Positions 35,617 to 45,506 of a DNA stretch of 64,000 nucleotides are shown piece after piece. The position numbers and the translations under genes are program-made. Positions within the stretch are counted from its first letter, which is position 1, and each line of letters starts with the position of its first letter. The notes under the pieces were generated by a model. The model was not told the DNA's origin. It saw only the letters and a list, made by a program, of their open reading frames with translations, and searched no databases. Source of the DNA: Brasilonema sennae CENA114 (GTDB lineage Bacteria > Cyanobacteriota > Cyanobacteriia > Cyanobacteriales > Nostocaceae); NCBI RefSeq assembly GCF_006968745.1, contig NZ_CP030118.1:1376654-1440653 (forward strand). The letters run 5' to 3'.

Positions 35617-36600
35617 GTGAAAACACGTCAACTTGGCAAAGAACTGGTGGTTTCAGAACTAGGGCTAGGCTGCATGGGCATGTCTGAGTTCTATGCAGGA
35701 CGTGATGAGCAAGAATCGATCGCCACAATTCACCGCGCTTTAGAACTCGGTGTCACGCTGCTGGATACGGCTGATATGTACGGTCCCTTCACAAATGAAC
35801 AATTGGTGGGCAAAGTAATCCGCGATCGTCGAGATCAGGTTGTGTTAGCCACAAAATTTGGTAACGTCCGTAGCAGCGATGGTCAGTTTGTGGGTGTGAG
35901 CGGCAAACCGGAATATGTGCATCAAGCGTGTGATGCTTCATTGCAACGCTTGGGAGTGGATGTGATTGACCTTTACTATCAGCATCGAGTTGATCCAACG
36001 GTGCCAATCGAAGAAACTATCGGCGCAATGGCAGAACTGGTGCAGCAGGGCAAAGTCCGCTATCTTGGAATGTCCGAAGCGGCTGCTGCCACGATTCGAC
36101 GGGCACATGCAGTTCACCCGATTACTGCCCTGCAAACGGAATACTCCCTGTGGAGCCGTGATCCAGAAGATGAGATTTTGCCGACTGTGCGCGAGTTAGG
36201 CATTGGCTACGTGGCTTACAGCCCACTCGGTCGTGGATTTCTCTCAGGGCAGTTCACCAGCCCAGAAGATTTCGCCCAAGATGATTATCGCAGAAATTCA
36301 CCCAGATTTCAGGGCGAGAATTTCTACAAGAATCTGCAACTGGTAGAACAGGTGAAAGCGATCGCAAAAGAAAAAGGCGTGACCCCCAGTCAACTTGCCC
36401 TGGCGTGGCTACTCGCTCAGGGCGATGACATTGTGCCGATTCCGGGTACAAAGCGACGGAGCTACCTGGAAGAAAACATTGCTGCAACTGACATTACACT
36501 GACTTCTCAAGAGTTGAGCCGAATTGAAGCGGTTGCTCCCAAAGGAATCACTGCTGGTTCTCGCTATGCTGAACAGCAAATGAAAGCGCTCAATCATTGA
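35617..36600 (+). CDS. Aldo/keto reductase
   Basis: A 327-residue NADPH-dependent TIM-barrel oxidoreductase. Catalytic Asp in [10 protein letters not shown], Tyr in the same segment, Lys in VVLATKFGN and His in [16 protein letters not shown]. Cofactor-binding [10 protein letters not shown] and [15 protein letters not shown] at the end. GTG start at 35617 after AGGAGAA. It belongs to the subgroup of bacterial detoxifying reductases commonly paired with AraC regulators. Substrate unknown. Confidence 0.93.
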   Translation: MKTRQLGKELVVSELGLGCMGMSEFYAGRDEQESIATIHRALELGVTLLDTADMYGPFTNEQLVGKVIRDRRDQVVLATKFGNVRSSDGQFVGVSGKPEYVHQACDASLQRLGVDVIDLYYQHRVDPTVPIEETIGAMAELVQQGKVRYLGMSEAAAATIRRAHAVHPITALQTEYSLWSRDPEDEILPTVRELGIGYVAYSPLGRGFLSGQFTSPEDFAQDDYRRNSPRFQGENFYKNLQLVEQVKAIAKEKGVTPSQLALAWLLAQGDDIVPIPGTKRRSYLEENIAATDITLTSQELSRIEAVAPKGITAGSRYAEQQMKALNH

Positions 36601-36745
36601 ATTGAAATCTGTGGCGGTATTTATTTCCCAAAACTCGTTATCGCAAACCCAGATTCCTAAATCGCACTCGACCAAAAGGATGGCTCGCGCCTAGCCTGAT
36701 CGCTCTCAAATTCCTCATTATTCTCAAATTAAAAGGAAAGTCAAT

Positions 36746-37480
36746 ATGTTAAACGTTGAAAACAAAGTCATTGCCATCACCGGAGCTAGTAGCGGAATCG
36801 GTGAAGCTACCGCTAAACTGCTAGCCAAAAATGGCGCAAAAGTTCTTCTGGGGGCACGGCGCACTGAAAAACTAGAAAAAATTGTTGAGGAAATCCGCGC
36901 ATCAGATGGAACAGCAGAATTCAAAGCTGTGGATGTCAGCAATCGCGAGGATATGAAACAGTTCATTCACTTTGCCAAGGACAAGTTTGGTCGCGTCGAT
37001 GTCATCTTCAACAACGCAGGCGTTATGCCCCTGTCCCCAATGAACGCTCTGAAAGTTAATGAGTGGGATAACATGATTAATGTGAACATTCACGGTGTGC
37101 TGAACGGCATTGCTGCTGGTCTGCCCATCATGGAAGCGCAAGGCGGCGGGCAGTTTATCAATACTGCTTCCATCGGCGCCCATGTTGTAGTGCCTACTGG
37201 CGCTGTCTATTGCGCGACAAAATATGCTGTCTGGGCGATATCTGAAGGACTGCGTCAAGAATCGAAAAATCTCCGCGTGACGACAATATCTCCCGGTGTG
37301 GTTGAAACTGAACTCGGCTCTGATATTACAGAGGAGTCAGCAAAAGGTGCTTTGAAAGAATTCCGCAAAATTTCGCTGACTCCGGATGCGATCGCAAGAG
37401 CTGTCTTATATGCCGTTTCCCAGCCTGATGATGTTGATGTCAATGAAGTGATTGTCCGCCCAACGGCAAGTGCATTTTAA
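36746..37480 (+). CDS. Short-chain dehydrogenase/reductase
   Basis: A 244-residue classical SDR. NAD(P)-binding TGASSGIGEAT, NNAGVMPL, active-site Ser in NTASIGAHVV and YCATK as the YxxxK motif, then SPGVVETEL. AAAGGAAAG upstream of ATG 36746. Probably transcribed with the aldo/keto reductase 145 bases upstream, as both follow the AraC regulator. Substrate unknown. Confidence 0.94.
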   Translation: MLNVENKVIAITGASSGIGEATAKLLAKNGAKVLLGARRTEKLEKIVEEIRASDGTAEFKAVDVSNREDMKQFIHFAKDKFGRVDVIFNNAGVMPLSPMNALKVNEWDNMINVNIHGVLNGIAAGLPIMEAQGGGQFINTASIGAHVVVPTGAVYCATKYAVWAISEGLRQESKNLRVTTISPGVVETELGSDITEESAKGALKEFRKISLTPDAIARAVLYAVSQPDDVDVNEVIVRPTASAF

Positions 37481-38068
37481 CCGTAGGGGACTAACCTCTA
37501 TTTTTTGTTACCAAATATCAGCGCAAAGCAATAACAGTTCCTTACCCCACACTCAACGCTTTATTGTGTGGGGACTTTCGTGGAAATACCTTAAAAGGAG
37601 AGTTGGGTTTAAAAATACCAAAACTTGTCAAAAGTCAACAAACAAAGAAACTTCTGCAATAATTTTTTATAAAAAGACTTCAAAATACTTAATAATTTTA
37701 TGTCTGGAAATCATAACAATAGGAGTCAAAACTGCGTTGACACTACAATGCAATTGCTCGATTTTGTGCTGTGGAATCTTTTTTGAAGACAAATTGGGTA
37801 TTTTTATTTTTTTATAAACGTCGCCAAGATTATGAATAATCGTACTACATTGGCAAAAGCTTGTAAATACGTAAATAATTGCGAGTCGTGTCAATAATTT
37901 TTCTGATGTTAAGTGAATATTTCACTCAGTATTGATTTATGAATCTAAATAGCTGATGAAAAAAAATTATTGTATGAACTTACCTGATGAATGAAGTGAA
38001 AGAGTTAAAGAAGGATAGCCGAAAAATTGTAAATTGAAATATCAGTCTGAATAAATACAATCTTTGAT
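37481..38068. other. Intergenic, 588 bp, with terminator-like hairpin at 37545-37573
   Basis: The hairpin CCCCACAC / GTGTGGGG lies about 65 bases after the SDR stop but is not followed by a T-run. The remainder is AT-rich with no convincing gene. The right end carries the promoter for the DUF2656 gene. Confidence 0.5.
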
Positions 38069-38548
38069 ATGATGAGCGACGTACCCCAGCAACGAATGCT
38101 GCTTTCTCATAACTTTAGTGTGTCAGATAACAGTGTTCCTGAACTTGATCGAGAACAGTTCGCCACCGTCTTTATTGAAGGATTCGGTGAGGAAAAAAAT
38201 ATCAAATGTCAGACAGTGGACAATCCTCACTGGATCGTAGAAATTCTGTTTAAGAGTGATGAGCTTTCACCGCAGCAGGTTGGCAAACAGTGCGCCCAGA
38301 TACTAGCCCAGAAGCGTCAGTCGCAACAGTCTGCCGAACAAGCAATCCCACAAATTTTGGTACTGGGAGGAATGAAAACAACTCCACCAACGAGTACTTC
38401 GCCTGGCTCCCTGCAACCCGGACAATGGGGAGTGGATGTTGTAGAAACTGCATCAGCAGAGGAGTTTTTGCAGGCGATCGCCTGGGATGCGACTATTGCC
38501 CAAAAGCCTGTTGATAGTGTATTTAAAGTTGAACTGAAGCAGTCTTGA
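38069..38548 (+). CDS. DUF2656 family protein
   Basis: A 159-residue protein (LLSHNFSVSDNSVPELDREQ, FATVFIEGFGE, CQTVDNPHWIVEILFKSDE) that I associate with the cyanobacterial DUF2656 family, found in phycoerythrin gene regions. The C-terminal half (PGQWGVDVVETASAEEFLQA) is well ordered. A second ATG lies one codon in. It precedes an ankyrin gene and the cpeC cluster on the same strand. No biochemical function is known to me. Confidence 0.75.
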   Translation: MMSDVPQQRMLLSHNFSVSDNSVPELDREQFATVFIEGFGEEKNIKCQTVDNPHWIVEILFKSDELSPQQVGKQCAQILAQKRQSQQSAEQAIPQILVLGGMKTTPPTSTSPGSLQPGQWGVDVVETASAEEFLQAIAWDATIAQKPVDSVFKVELKQS

Positions 38549-38658
38549 CTCATGCAATAACTCTCTGGTAGTTCTTATTCCTTTGTGTGCTAAGAAAGCG
38601 GGAAGCCGCTCTGCGTCTATGTGGTTTGTTCTATAGTCAGTGTAGGGGGTAGAAAACT

Positions 38659-39363
38659 ATGTCTTCACTGAACAATGAATTGATCCGAGCAGTTGTTCGA
38701 GGAGATGCTACGGCGGTGGCAGATCTGTTAGCTCAACAGGCAAACGTCAATACAACTGGGGGAGTCACCCCAGTTGGAGAAAGCAATACTTTACTCATGT
38801 GGGCAGCGGGAGAGGGTTATGCGGATGTGGTTAAAATCCTACTGAGTCATGGTGCACATGTAAATGTCAAAAATAATGCTAACTATACTGCCCTGATGTA
38901 CGCCGCAGAGGGTGGGTATTCAGAAAGCGTTAACGCGCTGCTGGATTATGGAGCTGATATCCATCCAAGAAACCATTACGGTGAGACAGTGCTGATGTCT
39001 ATTGCCCGCTTTGGTCTGACAGACCTGATCCTGCGTCTGATTGACTTGGGGGCAGATGTACATGCAACCAACAGGATTGGGGATACGGCGCTGTACTTGG
39101 CAGTTGACAATGGACAGTTTTATACTGTCAAGGCATTGATTTCACGGGGAGCCTCGGTGAATACACACAACATTGGCGACTGGACTCCCTTAATGATGGC
39201 ATCAGCACGCGGAGATTTGGAGGTGATGGAACTCCTGCTTGAGCATGGCGCGGACTTTAGTCCCAAAAACCGTTGGGGGGCAACGGCATTAAGTGAAGCA
39301 AAGCGATCGTTTCGTCCCGTCAGTGCAGTTCAAATTTTACAACAGGCAGGCGCAACGGAGTGA
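38659..39363 (+). CDS. Ankyrin-repeat protein
   Basis: A 234-residue protein built of about six ankyrin repeats (NTLLMWAAGEGYADVVKILL, YTALMYAAEGGYSESVNALL, GETVLMSIARFGLTDLILRL, GDTALYLAVDNGQFYTVKAL, WTPLMMASARGDLEVMELLL, GATALSEAKRSFRP). No signal or membrane segment. Likely a cytosolic interaction module. GGGGGTAG precedes ATG 38659. Lies 110 bases after the DUF2656 gene and upstream of the cpe cluster, so a phycobilisome-related role is possible. Confidence 0.9.
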   Translation: MSSLNNELIRAVVRGDATAVADLLAQQANVNTTGGVTPVGESNTLLMWAAGEGYADVVKILLSHGAHVNVKNNANYTALMYAAEGGYSESVNALLDYGADIHPRNHYGETVLMSIARFGLTDLILRLIDLGADVHATNRIGDTALYLAVDNGQFYTVKALISRGASVNTHNIGDWTPLMMASARGDLEVMELLLEHGADFSPKNRWGATALSEAKRSFRPVSAVQILQQAGATE

Positions 39364-39942
39364 ATTGACAAAAACTAGGGGTGTATGGTGTAGGGATGTA
39401 GGGCAATTCGGTTCGGTTAAGGGGGAAAGAAGTGCTTATCCGAACCTTATTGCGGCAACCCCTACAAGAGCCGCTGCTGGTGAGCTTTGGAGTTGAACAA
39501 AAAACTTGAAAAATGAGTTAAGAAACGTTAAGACTTTGTCAGCCCGATCGCCTGCTTAGTGACTAAAGTCCTGGATGCCACAATAGTCCAGTTTGAAGAA
39601 ACGTTGATTTCCACCGTTGCCCTATAGTGGCTTTCAGCAAGAGTGATTTACTGCATTTTGGTGATGTCTCAGTGATGTCAAACTGATGTAACTAATCTAC
39701 ACAATAAAACTTAACGATTCTTAATCTTTTTGGTCACAACGTTATATGAAGATTGAGGGTGTGCAAGGTGTCAAACCTTAGTATAAAGTTAAAAAACTCA
39801 CACGGTTAAGAGTTTTTCTAGCTCCCAGAGTTAATAAAAACTCTAAACTCTAAATTTATTGCTTGAAAGAGCAATTCATAATTTACTTAATCTTTTGAGA
39901 TAATTACTCTCAGCTTATGTTGTTAACCAGGAGATTTGCTTA
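39364..39942 (+). promoter_or_regulatory. 579-bp upstream region of cpeC
   Basis: No gene seen. As the region before the cpe cluster it should hold the phycoerythrin linker promoter. A TGTGCAA heptamer at 39760-39766 is followed four bases later by TCAAACC; TGTGCAA is the complement of TTGCACA, the unit I recall for the RcaC L box, but only one half-site is convincing. AGGAGA lies just upstream of the cpeC ATG. Confidence 0.45.
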
Positions 39943-40791
39943 ATGCCTTTTGGACCAGCATCACGTTTAGGAGTTAGCTTATTTGACGAAACCCCTCCAC
40001 TTGAGTGGGTTCCAGGTCGCTCTGATGAAGAAGCAGAAATTCTGATTCAAGCCGTTTACAGGCAAGTACTGGGTAATGCGTACGTTATGGAAAGTGAGCG
40101 GCTGACAGTGCCAGAATCACAATTCAAACGTGGTGAACTCAGTGTTCGTGAGTTTGTTCGGGCTGTAGCAAAGTCCGATCTCTACTTCTCGCGCTTTGGT
40201 GATACCCCCCGCTATCGTTTTATCGAGCTAAACTTCCGGCACTTACTTGGTCGCGCCCCTAATAGTTACGATGAAATGAAGGCTCACAGTGCCATCCTCG
40301 ATGCGGGTAATTTTGAAGCTGAAATCGACTCCTACCTTGACAGTGACGAATATCAGAACACCTTTGGTGAAAACCTGGTACCTTACATTAGAGGCTACAA
40401 GACCGAAGCATTAAGCCATATGATTGGCTTTACCCATACCTTCCAGTTGGTGCGGGGTGCTTCCACTAGCTCTCTCAAGGGAGATTTGGCAGGGAAGTCT
40501 CCAAAACTCAACTCACTAGTCATTAGTGCAATACCAACCCCTGTTGTTCCACCAGGATCAACCTTCCGCAACCCGCCACTAGGCTCACGTGTCCGTCTTG
40601 GTGTGGGAGCAAGCGAAGAAGGCAAAGTTTTCCGCATCGAAGTCACTGGCTACCGAGCAAATGCGGTTAACCGAGTTTCCAAATTCCGCCGCAGCAATCA
40701 GGTTTACTTGGTACCGTTCGAGAAGCTTTCGGAAGAATATCAACGGATTCACAGACAGGGTGGTGTTATCGCTAGTATCACGCCTGTATAG
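39943..40791 (+). CDS. cpeC: Phycoerythrin-associated rod linker CpeC
   Basis: A 282-residue linker joining phycoerythrin hexamers in phycobilisome rods. The N-terminal linker domain (about residues 25-165) has [60 protein letters not shown] and EIDSYLDSDEY. A CpcD-type capping domain forms the C-terminus (FRIEVTGYRANAVNRVSKFR, ending HRQGGVIASITPV). Longer than the two following linkers, as expected for CpeC. First gene of cpeCDESTR; 505 bases separate it from cpeD. Confidence 0.94.
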   Translation: MPFGPASRLGVSLFDETPPLEWVPGRSDEEAEILIQAVYRQVLGNAYVMESERLTVPESQFKRGELSVREFVRAVAKSDLYFSRFGDTPRYRFIELNFRHLLGRAPNSYDEMKAHSAILDAGNFEAEIDSYLDSDEYQNTFGENLVPYIRGYKTEALSHMIGFTHTFQLVRGASTSSLKGDLAGKSPKLNSLVISAIPTPVVPPGSTFRNPPLGSRVRLGVGASEEGKVFRIEVTGYRANAVNRVSKFRRSNQVYLVPFEKLSEEYQRIHRQGGVIASITPV

Positions 40792-41296
40792 CAGAAAATG
40801 CTGATCGGTTATTAGCAGAGGCGTTGATAGCACCAGACTTGGGGAATAGGCAAGACTGTTGAGTCACGGCGATTGCTTCGCCTGCCCTGTGTGCAGAAAG
40901 TTTTCCTCCAGAAAACCCTCTGCACAAAGAAGGGCGCGCCGCGATCGCCCTATGCTCTAAATATTCGATTTGGCTAGAGAGATTATTTAAGAATCTCTCT
41001 GGGCAAAAAAGCTTATTGCCCAAAAAGCAGACGCGACTGTGCGTTCGCCCTGGAGTACCTCCCAAGTTTTGAAGTTAGGGGTGCTTTCCCAACGTCCAGA
41101 TAATGTATCGTACTTGTTCCCAGAGTGATCTTAAGCAGTTGAAACTGCAAACCCTAACCTTTACGCAGCAATCATCGAGTGCGTAACGTCAGGCATAGCG
41201 AAGTTGGTAATTGCTACTTCAGTTGCTAATCACTGGTCAGTATGAACTGAGTTTTGAATTCTCAGCAAAACAAGTGTTAGGAGTATTCCCTTAATT
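40792..41296. repeat. 505-bp cpeC-cpeD spacer with repeat-like palindromes
   Basis: No gene. Contains short inverted repeats such as GGGCAA at about 40999 with TTGCCC at about 41015, and GC-rich blocks with HIP1-like GCGATCGC near 40940. Spacing inside this operon is usually much shorter in my memory of related genomes, so this looks expanded. Confidence 0.55.
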
Positions 41297-42052
41297 ATGG
41301 CAACAATAGCACCAATAGAACTCTGGCCCACCCGCGACCTAGAGGATGTACAAGCAGTCATTCGGGCAGTCTACAAGCAGGTTTTAGGCAACCCCCATGT
41401 GATGGAAAGTGAGCGCTTGGTGAGTGCAGAATCACAATTGAAAGATGGCACTATCTCTGTACGGGAGTTTGTCCGCGCAGTAGCTAAGTCGGATTTCTAC
41501 CGCTCGCGTTATTTTGAATCGTGTGCTCCTTATCGTTTTGTAGAATTGAATTTCAAGCACTTCCTCGGTCGTCCACCCCAGTCCCAAGCGGAGATTTCCG
41601 AGCACATCGTTCGTTGTGTGGAAAAAGGATACGACGCTGAAATCGACTCCTACATCGATAGCGAAGAGTACCAGTCAGCCTTTGGCGAAAACGTTGTACC
41701 CTACAATCGTGGGGCAAAAACGGAGGTTGGGCGGAGTCAGGTTACCTATAACCGTACGTTTGCTCTGGATCGTGGTCCTTCTCAAATCAGTAGCGCGGTT
41801 AAGTCCTCTCAACTGGTTTATCCAGTGGCAACCAACAGCTCGAACAAAATAAAAGCAGCAGATGTAAACCTCGGTGGTTCGGGTGAAGCTAACAAAAAGA
41901 AATTCAAGATTTTAGTGCGGGGTTCCAAGTTTGATAGCCCTCGTCGGATTAGCAACACCGAATACATTGTTTCTGGTGACAACATGACCCCTCAAATTCA
42001 GCGGATTAACCGCACCGGCGCTAAGATTGTCAGCATCACTGAGATTGTCTAG
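41297..42052 (+). CDS. cpeD: Phycoerythrin-associated rod linker CpeD
   Basis: A 251-residue rod linker with the same two-domain plan as CpeC: linker domain (VIRAVYKQVLGNPHVMESER, ISVREFVRAVAKSDFYRSRY, YRFVELNFKHFLGRPPQSQA, EIDSYIDSEEY, GENVVPYNRG) and a CpcD-type C-terminus (KKFKILVRGSKFDSPRRIS ... RINRTGAKIVSITEIV). Start ATG 41297 after GTTAGGAG. Similarity to CpeE at 42579 shows paralogous origin. Confidence 0.94.
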   Translation: MATIAPIELWPTRDLEDVQAVIRAVYKQVLGNPHVMESERLVSAESQLKDGTISVREFVRAVAKSDFYRSRYFESCAPYRFVELNFKHFLGRPPQSQAEISEHIVRCVEKGYDAEIDSYIDSEEYQSAFGENVVPYNRGAKTEVGRSQVTYNRTFALDRGPSQISSAVKSSQLVYPVATNSSNKIKAADVNLGGSGEANKKKFKILVRGSKFDSPRRISNTEYIVSGDNMTPQIQRINRTGAKIVSITEIV

Positions 42053-42578
42053 GCATGAACTTTCAAGAATTGCATGGACATGTTCTTTGTAATTCTTGAG
42101 AGCGATGCTCCTGCTGTGAACTGAGCCTTTGGTGGCGATCTGCCGCTATGCAGAGCGTCAAGCGTCCTACGCCCCAACCAAACGAAGTTTAGTTGCCTCA
42201 AATCTTGGATTCGATGGAGTTGGTGCGCCAAGGGAGCATCGCCCAAAAGCGCTGCTCAAAAACTGTCAACAAACGCCATTCTTGCGCAAAGATCTGCCCA
42301 ACGGGCGATGCTCCTTTGGATCTGTTTTCATAAAAACAATAAAAAAAACTTTGAAGCTCTGGTTTAAGAGATTGAAATTTCGATAAGATTATGCTAGCGA
42401 CTATGTGCAATGACCAATTGAGTCGTTCCATTGGAAATCACTCATACTAATCATTCGCCATAGGAATAGAAAAACAGCTTTGAACCTATTGTCTAATCAG
42501 CTTACCGATGAAATCACTCTTGTGATTTCTCAACTTTATCAAACTGAACAATAAAACACTTCATTAGGAAAAATTCCC
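42053..42578. repeat. 526-bp cpeD-cpeE spacer with inverted repeats
   Basis: No gene. The 12-base inverted repeat GGAGCATCGCCC (42233-42244) and GGGCGATGCTCC (42303-42314), with a third related GCGATGCTCC near 42101, shows a small repeat family. The right half is AT-rich. Confidence 0.65.
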
Positions 42579-43346
42579 ATGGCACTTTGGATTGCAGATG
42601 CAGAGTATCTTGAACTACGCCCCAACACCTTAGAAGATGATCTACAGACGATCATTCGGGCGGTGTATCGGCAAGTGCTAGGCAATGCCCACGTTATGGA
42701 AAGTCAGCGCCTCAGCAGTGCAGAATCCTTGCTGCGCAATCGTGATATTACCGTTCGAGGATTTGTTAGAGCCGTTGCCCAATCCGAACTTTACCGTTCG
42801 TTGTTTTTTGAGACTTCATCCTCCTACCGTTTTATTGAATTAAACTTCAAGCATCTGTTAGGACGCGCTCCGGTTGAGCAGACTGAGATTTCTAGACATG
42901 TTCTCATTTACAATGAGCAGGGCTACGAAGCGGAGATTAACTCCTACATTGACAGTGATGAGTATATCGCGAGTTTTGGTGAAAACGTGGTTCCTTACTC
43001 ACGCGGTAATCGTACTCAAACTGGCATTAAGAATGTCGGCTTTAATCGCACCTTCGCTCTAGATCGCGGATTTGCTGCCTATGATGCTGCTGGCAAAAAC
43101 GCGAAATTGATTAGTGATGTAGGAAGTAACCTGCCAACAAAAATCAAATTCCCAGCAACTGGCTCTGGAGCCTACAGCAATACTGGTAAGCGTTTCCGGA
43201 TTACTGTTGCAAGTGGTAGCTCTAATCCTCCTCGTATAAGCATGGGCAAAGTTACCTTTGAAGTCGGCTATAACCAAATGTCCCAGAAGATTCAGAACAT
43301 CCAAAAAACTGGGGGCAAGATTCTCAGTATTACTGAAGTTGCTTAG
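42579..43346 (+). CDS. cpeE: Phycoerythrin-associated rod linker CpeE
   Basis: A 255-residue rod linker. Linker domain with [71 protein letters not shown] and [10 protein letters not shown]; CpcD-type end [20 protein letters not shown] ... [16 protein letters not shown]. The third linker gene in the cluster. It is followed by a 580-base repeat-rich spacer before cpeS. Confidence 0.94.
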   Translation: MALWIADAEYLELRPNTLEDDLQTIIRAVYRQVLGNAHVMESQRLSSAESLLRNRDITVRGFVRAVAQSELYRSLFFETSSSYRFIELNFKHLLGRAPVEQTEISRHVLIYNEQGYEAEINSYIDSDEYIASFGENVVPYSRGNRTQTGIKNVGFNRTFALDRGFAAYDAAGKNAKLISDVGSNLPTKIKFPATGSGAYSNTGKRFRITVASGSSNPPRISMGKVTFEVGYNQMSQKIQNIQKTGGKILSITEVA

Positions 43347-43373
43347 AGAATAATATGGTGAGCAGTTATCAGT

Positions 43374-43620
43374 GAGTCCAGTGCTGCAGGAGAGTTTCCC
43401 GACCTAGGCATCTGGTGAGACAGCGCGAATGACGGCTCTCCCGACCTAGGCGACTGCGTAAGCGCAAGCGCACGCTAAGAGCGAACGCGTAAGCGTGTCC
43501 CTTTGGGACTTACGCGTAGCGTCTCTGCAGGAGATACCCGAAGGGCGTTCGCCGTAAGGCGTGCGCTCTGCGCACACCCGATAGCCGTAAGGCGTGGCGT
43601 TAGCCATAGGGTGAACAGAT
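43374..43620. repeat. Mosaic repeat block in the cpeE-cpeS spacer
   Basis: GC-rich sequence made of short direct and inverted units (for example TAAGCGCAAGCGCACGC, and TACCCGAAGGGC). The 34 bases at 43585-43618 recur exactly at 51419-51452. A block around 43512-43549 recurs near 49900-49938 with one or two changes. No coding potential. Confidence 0.85.
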
Positions 43621-43930
43621 ATAGATGAGTAGCTGGCTTTGGGTTTCCCTCATGCTGGCTCTGCCTCTGCCGTTGGGTTATCCTACCTTGCTCACTGATA
43701 ACTGTTCGCTGCGTTTTTAGATGGTAATTACTCCCTTCGCTGCTCTAAAATTACCTCTGCCAAAGCGTTGCGTATTTTCTCTGCGCTCTAGTGGGGTTTT
43801 CAGATTGGTAATCTTTTAGGTCGCAAGGGAGTAGTCACACAACGTTTTAAAATCACCGGCGAAGTGGCAAACAAATATCCAAAAAGTTAGTGGTTGTTCT
43901 GTTGCTCTTAAAATTCATTGCATGAAATCG

Positions 43931-44464
43931 ATGGATATTACGCAATTTGTTGAACTTTCTATTGGGCGTTGGCGATCGCAACGCAGCGCCCACCATTTAG
44001 CATTTAGCCACTTTGAAGCTGTACAATCGGTGATTGATATTATTCCACTCTCTGTTGATGATCCAGCTGTTGTTGATTTGTGTAAGTCATACAATATTGA
44101 TCTCAGCCAGATTATGTCTCCCTTTCAAATGACTTGGGAAGGACAGTCGGATTGGGATGAAGACGCACAAATGAAAGGCAGTAGTATATTGGTACCAGTT
44201 CCCGATCCTGATGTCCCCAATCGAGGCAAATTACTTAGAGATCAGGGATACGCTGAAACAATAGCAGCAGCTGGTGACTATCACCTGACAGAAGACGGGA
44301 CATTTGTGCTGCTGACGACATATGATCGGGCAGCGGCTGAAGAGAAAATTTGGTTTGCCAATCCAAACTTGCGATTTCGGGTGTCACTGATCAAAACGAG
44401 TGCTGGAACTGGAGTGCTGACTGCATCATTTGCTTCAGAAATTCGTTCTTCGAGTAGTAAGTAG
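43931..44464 (+). CDS. cpeS: Phycobiliprotein lyase CpeS (CpcS/CpeS family)
   Basis: A 177-residue S-type bilin lyase, a calycin-like barrel that attaches bilin to the Cys-82/84 site of phycobiliproteins. Family features: MDITQFVELSIGRWRSQRSA start, LSQIMSPFQMTWEGQSDWDE, FVLLTTYDRAAAEEKIWFAN, NLRFRVSLIKT. ATG 43931 chosen because the family N-terminus starts there; ATG 43922 is an alternative. The upstream spacer is filled with repeats. Confidence 0.92.
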   Translation: MDITQFVELSIGRWRSQRSAHHLAFSHFEAVQSVIDIIPLSVDDPAVVDLCKSYNIDLSQIMSPFQMTWEGQSDWDEDAQMKGSSILVPVPDPDVPNRGKLLRDQGYAETIAAAGDYHLTEDGTFVLLTTYDRAAAEEKIWFANPNLRFRVSLIKTSAGTGVLTASFASEIRSSSSK

Positions 44465-44589
44465 CCACCATAAAGTGCTTGCACATGCACCAAGGCTAAG
44501 TTCTCACTCGTTACTCATGACTAACTAAGTACAGACGTGGAAATAAATACAGCTACGTTAAGAAATGTAAAAGCTGCCAAATCCTTACT

Positions 44590-44745
44590 AATGAACGGCA
44601 GATGACGCCAGGTGTTCCGCTTGGGGATACCCCAAGACGAGCCACTACTGCAGGAGGGTCTCCCGACAGAGGCATGTGGCATCCGCACTGGCTCCTTTAT
44701 GCCGGGGAACTAGTACACTGCACAGCCTCCTAATGACTGGCTTAA
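44590..44745. repeat. Mosaic repeat block in the cpeS-cpeT spacer
   Basis: Contains a hairpin with 3-base loop (CTTGGGG at 44620-44626 with CCCCAAG at 44630-44636) and a unit CTGCAGGAGGGTCTCCCGAC near 44648 that recurs with small changes at 43390, 49780 and 50080. No gene. The spacer runs from 44465 to 44888. Confidence 0.75.
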
Positions 44746-44888
44746 CGAGTTAACTTTATTCGTACCGACCTACTTACTTGTTACTTTTTAAAATCAATCA
44801 TTTTCATTCAAAATGCAAAATTCTTGATCGCAAAAAGCAACACTTTTCAATTCTTAATTGTTTGAGATAACTGTTATAACGCGCGCTC

Positions 44889-45494
44889 ATGACTTCTATA
44901 AAAGCCAATGATTTAACAACGCTGGCTCAGTGGATGGCAGGTGATTTCAGCAACTATAAGCAATCCTACCATAACCCTCAGCAATTTGCTCATATCCATA
45001 TCTTTTTTCGTCCCTTACCCTTTGAGTTTTTCAATACGATTGGTTTTTACTCAGAACAGGTTTACGATTACGACTTATGGAGTCCGTATCGTCAGGGAGT
45101 GCATCGATTCGTTGATCAGGGAAATCAAATTTATATTGAAAATTACAGTCTTAACGATCCATTGCTGTATGCAGGAGCGGCACGGGAATTAAGCATTCTC
45201 AGAACTATTACACCTGATTGTATTGAACGACGGTATCACTGTTCTATGATTTTCAAACGAGAGGGGGAGATGTTTCTAGGTAGTGTGGAGCCAGGAAACA
45301 AGTGCCTGCTTGAACGAAAGGGCTGTTTAACGTATCTAATCAGTGATGTGGAGCTGACGGCAACAACCTGGGTTAGTCTTGACAAAGGTATGGATGTCAA
45401 TACCCATCAACAAGTTTGGGGATCTACGTTTGGGGCGTTGGAGTTTGAAAAGCGTGAAAGTTTTGCACATGAACTTCCCCTGGATCGTGTTTGA
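44889..45494 (+). CDS. cpeT: Phycobiliprotein lyase CpeT (CpcT/CpeT family)
   Basis: A 201-residue T-type protein. CpcT attaches bilin to Cys-153 of the beta subunit, whereas CpeT is reported mostly as a binding or chaperone-like partner for phycoerythrin lyation. Family signs: LAQWMAGDFSNYKQSYHNP, FSEQVYDYDLWSPYRQGVHR-like YSEQVYDYDLWSPYRQGV, FKREGEMFLGSVEPGNKC, LISDVELTATTWVSLDKG. It is followed after 12 bases by cpeR, the only tight junction in this cluster, so both probably share one mRNA. Confidence 0.92.
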   Translation: MTSIKANDLTTLAQWMAGDFSNYKQSYHNPQQFAHIHIFFRPLPFEFFNTIGFYSEQVYDYDLWSPYRQGVHRFVDQGNQIYIENYSLNDPLLYAGAARELSILRTITPDCIERRYHCSMIFKREGEMFLGSVEPGNKCLLERKGCLTYLISDVELTATTWVSLDKGMDVNTHQQVWGSTFGALEFEKRESFAHELPLDRV

Positions 45495-45506
45495 AGCAAG
45501 AGTTTT

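Noticed and set aside
36902..37258. 118-codon minus-strand frame within the SDR gene
   Set aside because: Antisense shadow of a gene with all SDR motifs.
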